A program made the translations under genes and the position numbers. Below the pieces are notes generated by a model that saw only the letters and a list, made by a program, of their open reading frames with translations, did not search any database and was not told where the DNA came from. Shown piece after piece: positions 10,519 through 20,644 of a stretch of DNA of 64,000 bases (position 1 is its first letter; every line of letters begins with the position of its first letter). The stretch is from Anniella stebbinsi. Its lineage: Eukaryota > Chordata > Lepidosauria > Squamata > Anniellidae. The stretch spans positions 8,313,501 to 8,377,500 of the forward strand of contig JARDYH010000002.1 in assembly GCA_029215795.1 (NCBI GenBank), read 5' to 3'.

Positions 10519-11032
10519 GCATAGGAACATAGGAAGCTGCCTTATACTGAGTGATCCCAGACTTACCTGCTTCCGGGATCGTCCCCCAGCTTCTAAACGG
10601 AAGTGCGACATCCAGGTGGGAAAGGGACTTCACGCCCACCATATTTTTTTGAAGAGACAGGAGGAGCCGTCGTGTGGTGGAAAAGGTAAGGGAACCTCCC
10701 CACGTGTCCCCCACCTCTGCCACCATCCTGGGGATGGCAAAATTGCTTTCCCCCCCCATGGGCATGGAGCCACCCCTCACGGCTCCATGCCCATTTTAGG
10801 ACCTGAAATGGCGGGAAAACCGGAACACCCCCAGTTTCCGCTATCCAGGGGTTATTCCGGGGTCATCCCTAGGCCATCCCAGTTGCCCCTGGGATCCCCT
10901 GTGCATCATGTGGAAGTACATGGACGACCTATGGATGACCTCAGGATGACCTCAGGATAGATCCCTGGGTCCATCTAGCTTTTTATTGTCAACAGCGTCT
11001 AGTAGAAATGGCTCTCAGGGGTTGCAGGTAGT
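10519..11032 (-). mobile_element. tRNA-derived SINE split by F3 (S2)
   Basis: The block aggaacataggaagctgcc at the left and gggtccatctagct...ggctctcaggggttgcagg at the right are successive parts of one SINE, as in S4. F3 separates them. The tRNA-like end is missing on the right. Confidence 0.65.
10547..10965 (+). mobile_element. Family F element (F3), both termini missing
   Basis: Contains cttacctgcttccgggatcg, catcctggggatggcaaaa, atgggcatggagccacc and repeated ggtcatccc motifs. The outer ~50 bases with the GGCC...TACACC terminus are absent on both sides, so it is an end-deleted subtype or a decayed copy. The longest open frame (about 159 codons) is low-complexity and not a protein I recognise. 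Confidence 0.6.
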
Positions 11033-11605
11033 GCTGTGCAAAACCCTGACCCCTATTTTCGGTATTTTTTTCTTTCCCTGCCAAAGAGGCATTGTTTTGT
11101 CTGCCTCTTTCACAGGGAAGGGAGAATTTCAAACAAATTTCACCTAGGAGAGGTGTAATGGGTTCCTACATACGTTAGTCCCAGAGCCAGGCAGGATTTA
11201 TTTACCTCAGCGAGTGCGAAAGCTTAGTGAATATTTTTTGTTTGTTTATATATGACAGAAGTGTCTCAGAAAAGTGAGTCTTACAAAATGCCAGTGGTGG
11301 TGGTGGGGCTGCTTGATGACGTCATCAATATGGCTGCCACTCTATTATGTAGTTGCCACTTTTAAATATGCATAACTTCTCACCCGTTTATGCAACAGAG
11401 ATGATTGTTTTCTGAAATATTGCAAATTTAATGACAAATACTTTTTGTAATTACTCATTTTTGGTTAACTCCATTAGTTTTTGAGATATTTTCATTAGAA
11501 CGTATAAAATCAGTGTTCACAATGGTTATGTGTGACGTTTAACCATGGTTTACTCAAAAACTATACGACTTCCGAATGAATACTAGAATGGGTACATTTA
11601 TTTTT
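11033..11605. other. Unclassified sequence, possibly a hAT-like element edge
   Basis: It begins near a tagtgctgtgcaaaacc motif (11027) that resembles the TAGTGCTGG and TAGGGCTGTGCA termini of K and B1. No matching inverse end was found on the far side of the L1, so this stays a suspicion. 11310-11330 has a gatgacgtcatc palindrome. Confidence 0.3.
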
Positions 11606-13920
11606 AAATATATCAAAAAAGATCAGTGCGGATTTATTTTTGGTAGGAAAATGCCGAATTTAATTGGGAGAGCTATAAATGTAATAAATATTATAAAAAA
11701 AGGAATTTAAAAGCAGGAATATTAGCATTGGATATATTCAAAGCCTTTGATTGCGTGGAATGGCCAGCGTTAAAAATTATCTTAAAAACATTTGGGTTTG
11801 GACATAAATTTATGGGAGTGATTAACCAGCTGTATAAAAATAATAAAGCCAAAATAATGGTTAATGATGGGTTAACGCAACAAATTACACTAGCTCGAGG
11901 AACTAGGCAAGGATGTCCACTTTCACCGATCTTATTTGCAATAGTTATAGAAATTTTAGCAAATGTAATAAGGGAAGATGAAACATTAAAGGGGATAGGA
12001 AGGAATCACAAGATTAAAGTAAATATGTTTGCGGATGATACATTATTGACACTAGAAGATCCCCTAGAAAGTGGGGAGACGATTCAGAAGCATTTGAGAG
12101 AATTTGGGGAAATTACGGGATTACAAGTTAACTGGGGGAAGTCAGAAATGATGTTGTATAATTATAACAAGGAAGAGATGGAGAAATGTAAAGTTAAGTT
12201 AGGATTAAGGCATAAAAATATAATACGATATTTAGGAGTTAATACAGATAAAGAATTAGAAAGAATAGAGGAACTTAATTTTGTAAGGTTAAGAAAAGAG
12301 GTAGGGGAGAAACTACAGATATATAGAAAATTAAAACATTCTTGGTTTGGTAGAACAGCGCTTATTAAAATGAAGATTTTACCTAAGATTAATTTTTTGT
12401 TTAGAATGTTACCGATTAGAATCTCAGTAGCGGAGATTAAAAGTTGGCAAAATATGATTAATGCTTATTGTAATGGGGATAAAAGAGCTAGGATAAATAA
12501 AGGGTTATGGTATAAGGCTCAAAAGAAAGGAGGTTTAGGACTTCCGAATATTAAGAATTATTATATTGCTAATCAGTTAAGATATATTATTCATGGTATT
12601 TTAGGGGAGGAAGATTTGGAATGGTTGGAACCGCAAACAGCGGAGATAGATTGTAAATTGGGAAATATATTTTTTACTAAAATGCAAAAGAAAGAATTGA
12701 AGGTACTGGACAACCCATTGTTGGAAAATATATTAGTGATCTGGGAGAAGTGTAGAGGGAAGTTGATACCAGGCGATTCTCCACTCGCCCCAGTTGTAGT
12801 AGTGGGAAACTTCCCAAGAGTATTAAAATAAGAGATAGAAGCGAGACTGAAAGATCAAGATATAATTAAGCTAAGGAATTGGATGGAAAAGATGAAGGAT
12901 AGTGAGCATATTAAAGAATTGTTTAAAGGACAAAAGATAGCATGGTTCAAATGTTTACAATTGGGAAAATGGACACAGGAATGGAGGTTGAAAAATAAGA
13001 AATGTAGAAACAATACTAGATTTGAAGATTTAATTGAACTAATAGGGAAAAAAGAAGAAACCAGAGCTAAGAAAGGACTGACTAGTGAGATATATAAAAT
13101 ATTGATAGAGGAGGAATTTCAGGACTCACTTAATGTTATAAAAGAGGTTTGGGAAGAAGATGTAAAGGGAAAAATTAATGATGATAACTGGGGGAGGATA
13201 TGGAATGTAAGAATGTTAAAGTTACTGTCGATTAGAATTAAGGAGAATTACTATAAGACAGTTTGGAGATGGTATCTAACACCTGTAAGATTTCACCAGA
13301 TTGATAAAAAAGTGTCTAAGAATTGTTGGAGGGGATGCCAGGAGGTTGGGACCTATTTTCATATGTGGTGGAGCTGTGAACATGTACAAAAATTTTGGGA
13401 AAGGGTTTTTAAAGAAATAAGTGACATAATTGGAAGCAAATTGGAACTAAACCCAAAGTTAGCTCTACTAGCAATATGGGATAGGGAGAATGAGCATATA
13501 ACTAATAGAGAATTGGTAAACAACCTCCTGGCACCGGTTAGAATAATCATTGCTAAAAATTGGAAAGGGCAAGGAAGCTATACAATAGAAGTTTGGTATA
13601 AAGAAATTTGTGATATGGCCTTGAATGACATGTTGACATGTAAAATGAAAATAAAGAGGGGAATGTCCAGTAAGAGTGATTTTGGAGAAATATGGAGTCC
13701 CTTTTTGGAATATGTTTTAAGATCGGGTAAGGGACAAATGCCTTCAAAAGAATCGCTAAAATTCTGGAAGGAGGAAGAATGATTATCAGAAGGCCTCGGG
13801 GGGGGGGGTGCACGGGGGGATTGTTGAGGGTTGTAGTTTGTTTTACATTGTGTATCTTTATAATGTGTATGTTTTGTGTTGAAATTAATAAAAATTATAT
13901 ATATATAAAAAAAAGAATAA
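11606..13920 (+). mobile_element. L1-clade LINE, 5' truncated, relatively young
   Basis: Coding remnants start at a 'DQCGFIFGRKM' block just upstream of the reverse transcriptase core. They run through the whole C-terminal part of ORF2 to 13782, followed by a ~140-base 3' UTR. The UTR holds a G12-class run at 13798-13809 and a second short G run, and ends in an A/T-rich tail (about 13880-13920). Loss of the 5' part fits target-primed reverse transcription aborting early. A target duplication could not be defined with confidence. Base composition is A-rich on the sense strand, as usual for L1. Confidence 0.92.
11701..13782 (+). pseudogene. L1 ORF2 remnant: reverse transcriptase and C-terminal domain
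   Basis: The encoded product is the C-terminal ~690 residues of an L1 ORF2 protein, which nicks DNA and reverse-transcribes its own RNA at the nick in the nucleus. Seen directly: 'LALDIFKAFDCVEWPAL' (RT motif with catalytic Asp), 'GTRQGCPLSPILFAI', and FADD at 12028-12039 carrying the paired catalytic aspartates. The C-terminal zinc-knuckle-like C-x3-C-x7-H-x4-C lies at 13324-13377, next to WW and FW residues. Damage: one in-frame TAA at 12829-12831, with the frame open on both sides, and one frameshift in the A run at about 11694-11700. The endonuclease domain and ORF1 are absent. It cannot mobilise itself. The small number of lesions implies a fairly recent insertion. Confidence 0.92.
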
Positions 13921-14227
13921 AAAAGTTGCATTTTTAATGTATTATTATAATGAGGATAATGAAAATGTATAATAACATGGGGTTTACCCCAATGCTTGGG
14001 GAATTATGAGTGATACCTCGTTATATGTCCACTTTCTCGGGATGGTATGATTTTACAGTTTATCATACAGAGCTTTCATTTCAAAAGTATCCACCCTAAA
14101 TATCTCTCGATCTGATGCACAGATCATTTTGAACATGTTCAACAGTGATTTGTACAGTTGAATATGTTCTTTACAACATTTGCTATGGTGTAGAAAGGGC
14201 CATAGTCCCCCCTCCCAAATTACAAAA
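13921..14227. other. Spacer right of the L1
   Basis: AT-rich. Contains ggtgtagaaagggcc at about 14189-14203, identical to the right terminus of family F, with no F body recognised to its left. Confidence 0.35.
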
Positions 14228-14375
14228 ATTGAAGAATCTCAATTTTCACCGCAACACTTGTTTCAGGCAGGAGATTCTCCAGGGTTCCCTGGAGATATCA
14301 GGGATTGAACCTGGGACATTCTACTTTCAACGCATGTGCTCTATCATTGAGTTATGGTCCCACCTCAGTAAATCA
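14228..14375 (-). mobile_element. tRNA-derived SINE head (S3)
   Basis: On the minus strand: ataactcaatgatagagca (A-box-like), then about 30 bases later aggttcaatccctg (a near-perfect B box), then the body tctccagg...cctgcctgaaac. The order matches a tRNA-Ala-like promoter fused to a SINE body. It is not a functional tRNA: no acceptor stem or anticodon arm can be drawn over it. Confidence 0.7.
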
Positions 14376-15661
14376 TGAGCTCCAGCTCCAGACTTGGTCC
14401 CAGGTCTTATCAATGTTGACCCCTGTGTGGATTGCTACTTCATCCCTGGATGCTCAAAGGGCCAAACAATATTCACAAGAGAAGCAATTAATAATTTGCA
14501 AAGGGTTGGACATCTGCCAAAGGCCTGCAGCCCACCTGCCTCTCGCTCTGGCCCAGACAACCATGGTGGTGAGAAGGAGAGGAAGATGAACCTGTTTGCC
14601 TGCTATTCAGCTCTCTGCCTGGCAAGCAAGTAGGTGGCAGCAATGATGAGGAAGAGCTTCATCAGCACCACAAGGCCATGCTGGTGAGAAAGAAGATGTA
14701 TTGAGAATGGCCTACTAGCAGTGCTGACAAACACCCACTTGCTTTCCCCACTGGTCCTTTGGTAGCACCACTTGTTGATTGGAGGGTTAGGACAGCAGAG
14801 GTCCATTTGTGTTCTTTACCTCCCACACCAATGATGAATTTTTTGATCAGGCATGGAGATCCAACCTTGGCACACAACTCAACTCGGTGTTTGATTGCAC
14901 TTGTAACCAAGAAAACCCCCTTAGTCTCACCAGGAACATTTTAAAATATACATTTTCAAAGTGAATTCCATGACCATCTCAGGCAGCTGCCTGCAAAGCT
15001 CTGTCTGGGCAATCTGTTTTCCTTCCATCATGGCTCCCAAGACATCTGTCTGGATGTTCCCCACCCCTGATACAACTAATGAGCTTACAGGACACATTAG
15101 AGACTCATAGGTCACTCACTACTCCAGCATTATGACATGTGTTGCTTCCATATAAATTTCATTGTAGGCACATTCTGTAAAATCTTTCATTATTTTTGCG
15201 TGGCAGTTCCAATAGCGGTGAGACAGGACACATCTCCCATTAGTAGCACTCAATATATTTTCTTGTCAGTTAATCTTGAAAGCTGGCTACAGTTCCTCAA
15301 AAGGCTGGAACTTTCATTTCCTTCCAATAAATTCTTCGCACTAACGACATTATTGTCAGAGATGTGCTGGTAATTGAACACTTTGCTACCTGTTTCTACC
15401 TTGGCCTGCAAGATAATGTTTGCTTCATGTAGTATGAAGAGGGGGAGGGACATCTCCAGTTAAAGTGACTCCAGTTAAAGGGTAAAGGTTTTGGAAAGAT
15501 GCCACCAGTCAGAGAAGATGGCGCTAAGCAAGATAGAGTCATTGTCCCCTCACTGTGGCTTACGGACTGACCTCCAAGAATTATTCAGGGTCAGTACCAA
15601 AGGCAAGGTCGGTAGGCACTCCAGCATCCAAACACAGAAGCGATGTTCACACATTATACTG
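14376..15661. other. Spacer, nothing recognised
   Basis: Mixed-composition DNA without recognisable repeat landmarks. Open frames are all under 95 codons on either strand, overlap one another and have no recognisable domain. Confidence 0.35.
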
Positions 15662-15664
15662 TAT

Positions 15665-15890
15665 GGCTGAATTCGGACGACACAATAAGCAACTGGGGTG
15701 GGGGAAACAATCGTCAGTTGTATTGACTATCGTGTCGTCCGAATGCTGCCCTAATCAACTCAGCACTGATCCTAATCCACACCACAGTTGATTATTTATT
15801 ACCATGTTGTGTGGGGAGAACCGCCTAGATGAACAACTGTAAAGTTCATTATTACCCCACCATTGACTATCGTGTTGTCCGAATTCAGCC
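15665..15890. mobile_element. Inverted-repeat element J with an internal third terminus
   Basis: Left end ggctgaattcggacgacaca and right end tgttgtccgaattcagcc are inverted copies. The 3 bases tat flank both sides (15662-15664, 15891-15893). A further inverse terminus, gtgtcgtccgaatgctgccc, lies inside at about 15731-15750, so the first ~87 bases form a complete small inverted-repeat unit. Non-coding. Confidence 0.75.
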
Positions 15891-15948
15891 TATATGTCTA
15901 CAAGCTGCCTGTACCTGGGATGAAATGCCTGTGAAAAAAATCATAGAA

Positions 15949-17421
15949 TCATCAAATTGTGGAGTTGGAAGGGACCACAAGAATCATCTAGTCCAACTCT
16001 CTGCAATGTGCAGCAAACCACCAATGAGAGGTGGCTGTCCAGCCTCTTCTTAAAAACTTCCAGAAATGGAGAACCCACAATCTCTGTAGGTAGACTGTTC
16101 CACTGTGGTACAGGTCTTACCATCAGGAAGTTTTTCCTTATATGTAATTGAAATCTAGGTAGCTGTAATACCCATTATTTCGGGTCCTAATTTCTGTGGC
16201 CATGGAAAATAATTCTTGACCATCTTCCATGTGGTTCCATTTTATGTACCTGAACACTATTAGCGTGTGTCCCCTCAGTCTTCTTTTCTCCAGGCTGAAC
16301 ATCTCAAGGTTCAGCCAGTCCTCATAGGGCATATCCACAAGTCCTTGCATCATCTTTGTTGCCCTCCTCTGAACCTGTTTCAACCTGGTTAGAAGCTCAC
16401 TCCCGTGCTCGCCATGCTCTGCCTGCTGGGACCTTTTTTGCCGAGCCGGCCCAGCAAGGTATCTGTATTGCACGTGTCCAAGGCTTCTGGACAGTGCATA
16501 ATTCCCTTGGCACACCGTTAGCTAATGGTGTGGCTGGGGGAATTTGCACACTTTCCAGAGGCTGGGAAAGCATGGTTTCCCACACCACTTCCCCCTCCCT
16601 TGCCCATTGGGGCCAAAAGGGCCTCTTTCAGGCCCTGATGGGTGTGAGAGGAGCAGAAAAGCACACAAGGGACTAAGACCCCCATTGGCAGGGCAGGAAG
16701 GCCATCGCCGGGGCAGGAAGACTTGTGCATTTCCCCCCGTGCCTGACCAGAGAAGCAGCTCCAAGGTCCCCTAAGGGACCATGGGGCAAAACCCCATCAG
16801 GGGGACTCGAGAGGGCCAAACCTTGGGAGTCTGTCAAGCTCACAGACCCTGGTGGATTCCCCCCCCCCACTCCTAAACCTGTTGACATCCTTCTGGAAAT
16901 GTGGCACCCAGAATCATACACAATACTCCAGGTGTGGTCTCACAAGTGCCGAGTAGAAAGGAATAAGGACTTCATGTGTACTTGATACAATGCTTCTTCT
17001 AGTGCAGCCCAGAATTGCAGTAGTCCTTCTAGCGGCTATCTCGCACTGCTGACTCATGTTTTGCATGCTGCCGATGCCCACACCCAAATCCTTCTATGAT
17101 GTACAGCTTCCAAGCCATGACTTCCCCCATCTTGTATGTGCATCCTACATTTTTCCTCCCTGGATGTCATACCTTACAGTTATCTCTGTTAAAGGACATC
17201 TTTCCCGGTGTTCCAACCTGTCCAAATCAGATTATAGTCTCATTCTATCATCATGGGTGTTAGCCAGACCTCCCAGTTTTGTGTCATCTGCAGATTTGAT
17301 AGGAAGCCCATCAATCCCATCATCCAAGTCATTGATAAAAATGTGAATAATACTGGCCCCAAGACAGAACCCTGTGGTACCCCACTGGTTACTGCTCTCC
17401 AACATGATGTAGAACCATTCA
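15949..17421 (-). mobile_element. CR1 LINE, minus strand, split by a 485-bp insertion (CR1b)
   Basis: Read on the minus strand from the right: '[12 protein letters not shown]' then SADD (17283-17294) in place of the catalytic FADD, 'EYCV*FWVPHFQKDVNRF' (about 16930-16885), a 485-bp gap, then 'VQRRATKMMQGL', 'FSLEKRRLRG' and 'WNSLPTEIVGSPFLEVFKK' down to about 16030. This is the order of a CR1 reverse transcriptase C-terminal half. The 3' end is at about 15949 (tagaatcat-type tail). Stops and frameshifts are frequent. It is a dead, older copy; CR1 elements of this type encode RT plus an AP-type endonuclease. Confidence 0.88.
16391..16875. mobile_element. Insertion of unknown class in CR1b (I1)
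   Basis: CR1 coding stops at aacctggtt (16382-16390) and resumes at aacctgtt (16876-16883). The repeated word suggests an 8-9 bp imperfect target duplication. The insert is GC-rich and contains the aatttgcacactttccagagg block also seen near 61085-61175, 30560 and 47740. No terminal inverted repeat could be found. Confidence 0.55.
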
Positions 17422-17424
17422 GAA

Positions 17425-17945
17425 CATAAGAAGAGCCATGTTAGATCAGACCAAGGAATCACCTAATCCAGCACTGTGTTCACACAGTGGCCAACCAGCT
17501 GTCAACTAGAGACCCACAAGCAAGACACAGTGCGACAGCACCCTCTCACCCATGTTCCCCAGCAACTGGTGTATAGAGACTTACTGCCTCTGATACTGGA
17601 GGTAGCACATAGCCATCAGGACTAGTAGTAATTGATTACTTTCTCCTCCAGGAATTTATCCAACCCTGTTTTAAAACCATCCAAATTGGTGCCTATCTCT
17701 ACATTTTGTAGTAGCAAATTCCATAGTTTAACTGTGTGCTGTGTGAAGAAGTCCTTCCTTTTCTCTGTCCTGATTAAGGCTGACTCTCTGAGTGTGATTA
17801 ACCAGCCAGGTGACCTTACTGCAGTGCCATCCAAACTAAACTTTAACAGCCTGTCCATGAGAATGTCATGTAGAACCTTGATAAGAATGTCATGCGGATC
17901 TCTCCACTTATACCGTCCATGTGGTTATGATCGTGTGCAATTTTC
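17425..17945 (-). mobile_element. CR1-clade LINE 3' end, second family
   Basis: The minus-strand reading over 17640-17770 contains RKDFFTQHTVKLWNLLLQNV followed by a GFKTGLDKFLEEK tail. This is the last block of a CR1-group reverse transcriptase. The 3' UTR follows with gttccccagcaactggt and ends gaacataagaagagcc-type sequence at 17425. The same family occurs on the plus strand at 27716 and as tails near 47945, 55610 and 58440. It abuts CR1b. Confidence 0.75.
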
Positions 17946-18514
17946 TAGGGAATTCTAGAGCAGAGCTAGGTTATCAGGGGAATTCAGTGCCTAAGTCTGG
18001 GAGTTGATGGCATGCACCAGCATTACTCCAGTATGCTTAAGGTTTTTAAGTCTGAACCTTCAAAGCCCCACTTAAATAAAGCTGCAGGGCCACTTGAAGA
18101 CTGATCTACTCATGAGCAGAGCCTTATTCATGAGGGGATCTTTACTGATAAGGAGTCATTATTTCTCAGGTGGGCACTTCTGCAACTACAGCTGGCCTTT
18201 AGGAACCTGTGCTCCCTGGGGCTAGGTGGTCTCTCAGCCTCTGAGTCCATGAGGAGCTAACTACATCTTGAGGGGGGAAACTAGTGATGTCCGTCATGGG
18301 AAAATTTGGCCCTTTTAGGGCCTCCCACAATGCCGCCACTTTGGCTTACCTTTGCAGGCTGAGCTGGTGGTTTGCTTTTGAAATTCAGGATTCCCCCTCC
18401 CCCCCCCCATTTTCCAAAATGGGTGTTCTGCCAATTATGGCTGTAATTTGTGAAAATTATGGTCATGATTTGCACAAATTAGGCAAATTACAGCTGTACT
18501 ATGTTAGTATTATG
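17946..18514. other. Spacer, nothing recognised
   Basis: Includes a C-rich run at 18390-18407. A short sequence at 18436-18485 alternates gtaattt/aaattac words. No coding signal. Confidence 0.35.
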
Positions 18515-18834
18515 TAGGCTGACCCTATGAAAAGGAGGACAGGGCTCATGTAACTTTAACAGTTGTAGAGAAAAGAGAATTTCAGCCAGTGTCATTTGTA
18601 TGCAATTAGTTCCTGGTGAAATTCCCTCTTCATCACAACAGTTAAAGTTGCAGGGGCCCTGCCTTCTTTTGTATATGGTCACTCTAGTATAGTGCCTGCA
18701 CCTTTAACTGTTGTGATGAAGAGGGAATTTCACCAGGAACTAATTGCATACAAATGACACTGGCTGAAAGTCCCTTTTCTCTACAGCTGTTAAAGTTACA
18801 TGAGCCCTGACCTGGATTTTATCTGGTCAGCCTA
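18515..18834. mobile_element. Family A hAT-like MITE (A3, 320 bp), mixed ends
   Basis: The left end is of the 'gaaaaggaggacagggctc' type and the right end of the 'tgacctggattttatct' type. The middle is the common four-arm structure. Flanks tattatg and attatgt are similar but do not give an exact 8-bp duplication. Confidence 0.88.
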
Positions 18835-19517
18835 ATTATGTTCAAATGCAGCCAATATGTGTCTGCATGGGGGGGGGGGGCAGTATGATACTGAAGCATT
18901 TAGATCAAATTTGCCCATATGGTTTGATGGATAATTATTTTCTGTTGAAACCATACCCCTATATCGTCCAAATTTAAACTGGCCCAATAATGGAGGGGGA
19001 AAAATGTCCCACCTTAAAAACAAATAAAACAAACAAAAAACTTCATGGGCTTCCTCTGTCCCAGGTGTGGTGAACCTGTTTCAGCTCCAAAATTCAATTT
19101 TGGAGAACCTCTTCACTGGGACCCATTATAGTGGTGAGTGGGGCCAAAGGCACAGAGCGTTGGCCCAAATTACCCCAAATACCAGCATAGTTTGGCCTAA
19201 AGTTCTTACTGCCAGAAAGAATGATGCATGAGAAGCATTTCAGCCTTTTTGATTGTGGAAAAGCTGAGAAAACTTCAACTGGTTGACAGTCACGGACGAG
19301 GAGGGTCATCGGAAAGCCTCTGGTGAACTCAGGAAGACTTGAGCCATCCCCAATTGTGATCCTTGTCAAGAGAAAGCCACTGAAAATATTGGACAGAAGA
19401 TTACCCATATCATTTGTAGTGACGCTTCCCAGCATGCACATAGTTTCACTGACTGTTAAAACAGATTACTAGTGAATAAGGCTGATATCTATTGGCTATC
19501 AAATGACTCCAGCTTAT
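18835..19517. other. Spacer, nothing recognised
   Basis: G run at 18869-18880. Otherwise unremarkable, with no domain in any of the short open frames. Confidence 0.35.
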
Positions 19518-20078
19518 GGCCCTTTCTACACCATAGAGGTGGGGAGGGTGGAGAGTGAGTGATCCCGGAAGTAGCTGCTTCCGGGATCGGCACTCTCAAT
19601 TCACATTATGAGTGTGACGGCCCAGGTTGCTCCCAGGTCATCGAGGCATCGCGGGTACCATTTTTTTTTTAAAAAAGATACCATTGGGAAGAGCGCTCTA
19701 GCGCTCCAATGCAAACTGTAAGTAAAAAAAAAATTTGTGGCAAAAACGGGGCCCCATCCACCCCCTGCCATCCTAGGGATGGTGGGCTTCCTTTCCCCAC
19801 TCCCCTGATGGGCTCGTAGCCACGCGGTGTGGCTCCTGTGCCCATTTTGATGCTGCGCTTACTCATGCGTAAGCATGGCAGCAAGCGGGCGGGTGGGCAC
19901 ATCTTCCACGGTCCCAGGAACATCCTGGGACGGCAGAAGAATCTGGATTTTTCTGTTTTTTGTTTCCCCGGAAAAATCCTGTCCCTCCCCTGTCCCCCAG
20001 GAGTCTCTTTGCATCATTTGGACTCACAGGAACCAGCCGGGGGCCAACCCAGGTGAAACGCCTGGTGTGGAAAGGGCC
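19518..20078 (+). mobile_element. Family F element, full length (F4, 561 bp)
   Basis: Starts ggccctttctacacc and ends with the exact-type inverse ggtgtggaaagggcc. The same 3 bases, tat, lie on both sides (19515-19517, 20079-20081). The left arm holds a short perfect hairpin, gatcccggaagtagctgcttccgggatc (written here as positions 19561-19588). The centre carries ccatcctagggatggtggg and the right arm gcatcatttggac. No coding capacity recognised. A 3-bp duplication would fit a Harbinger-type or related transposase, but the assignment is open. Confidence 0.8.
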
Positions 20079-20644
20079 TATATTGTTCTATGTATATGTA
20101 GGGCTAAGATGACACCTGCCCTTAACACCACATTTGCAAGTGGCAAAAATGGGGACCATTTATAGTAGCCCTTAAGGGACTGAGTTGGCATGACACTGAG
20201 GGAGCCTGAAGAGGAGAACTGCCATACTGTGTTTCATGGAGCTCTCAAGTCCAAAGTTAAGAAAGAAAAAAAGGGGGGGAAGGCTTTTTCCCTAACGTGT
20301 AATCTGCTGATTTCTATGTGGTTGAAAACCAATGCTTATCATAGAGGTGGGGGACTAGGCTGGGGTAGCCCCCAACCTGGCCTACTATGGGCCAAAGGAT
20401 AACCCCTGATCTGGCCTTCCCACAGGCCAAATGATGTCAGTGGAGGATGGCTATGTCCCCTGACTTCAAGGGGGGAGACCTCATGCCTTGGTGTCATTCA
20501 CTCCTTGGCTGAAGTGCTGGCTGGAGTTCCTATGGATGGTGCTTCAGTTGGAGACCTGACTCAGAATTCTTAGCTGGGAAAGCTGCCCCAGGTGGAGACA
20601 TGGAAGGGGGAGTACTTCCACTGTGTAGCTTCACTTTCCCTTCA
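20079..20644. other. Spacer, nothing recognised
   Basis: No repeat family identified. A ggcc-rich patch lies at 20350-20430. Confidence 0.35.

Noticed and set aside
10481..10960. 159-codon open frame
   Set aside because: Coincides with SINE S2 and family F element F3. The reading is low-complexity repeat sequence.
14290..14375. tRNA gene from A- and B-box-like words on the minus strand
   Set aside because: No cloverleaf can be drawn. The words belong to a tRNA-derived SINE that recurs at 22240 and 33780.
17622..17858. Minus-strand open frame with LWN and FLEEK blocks as a host protein
   Set aside because: Matches the C-terminus of a CR1-clade LINE, and the same family recurs at 27716 and in tails elsewhere.
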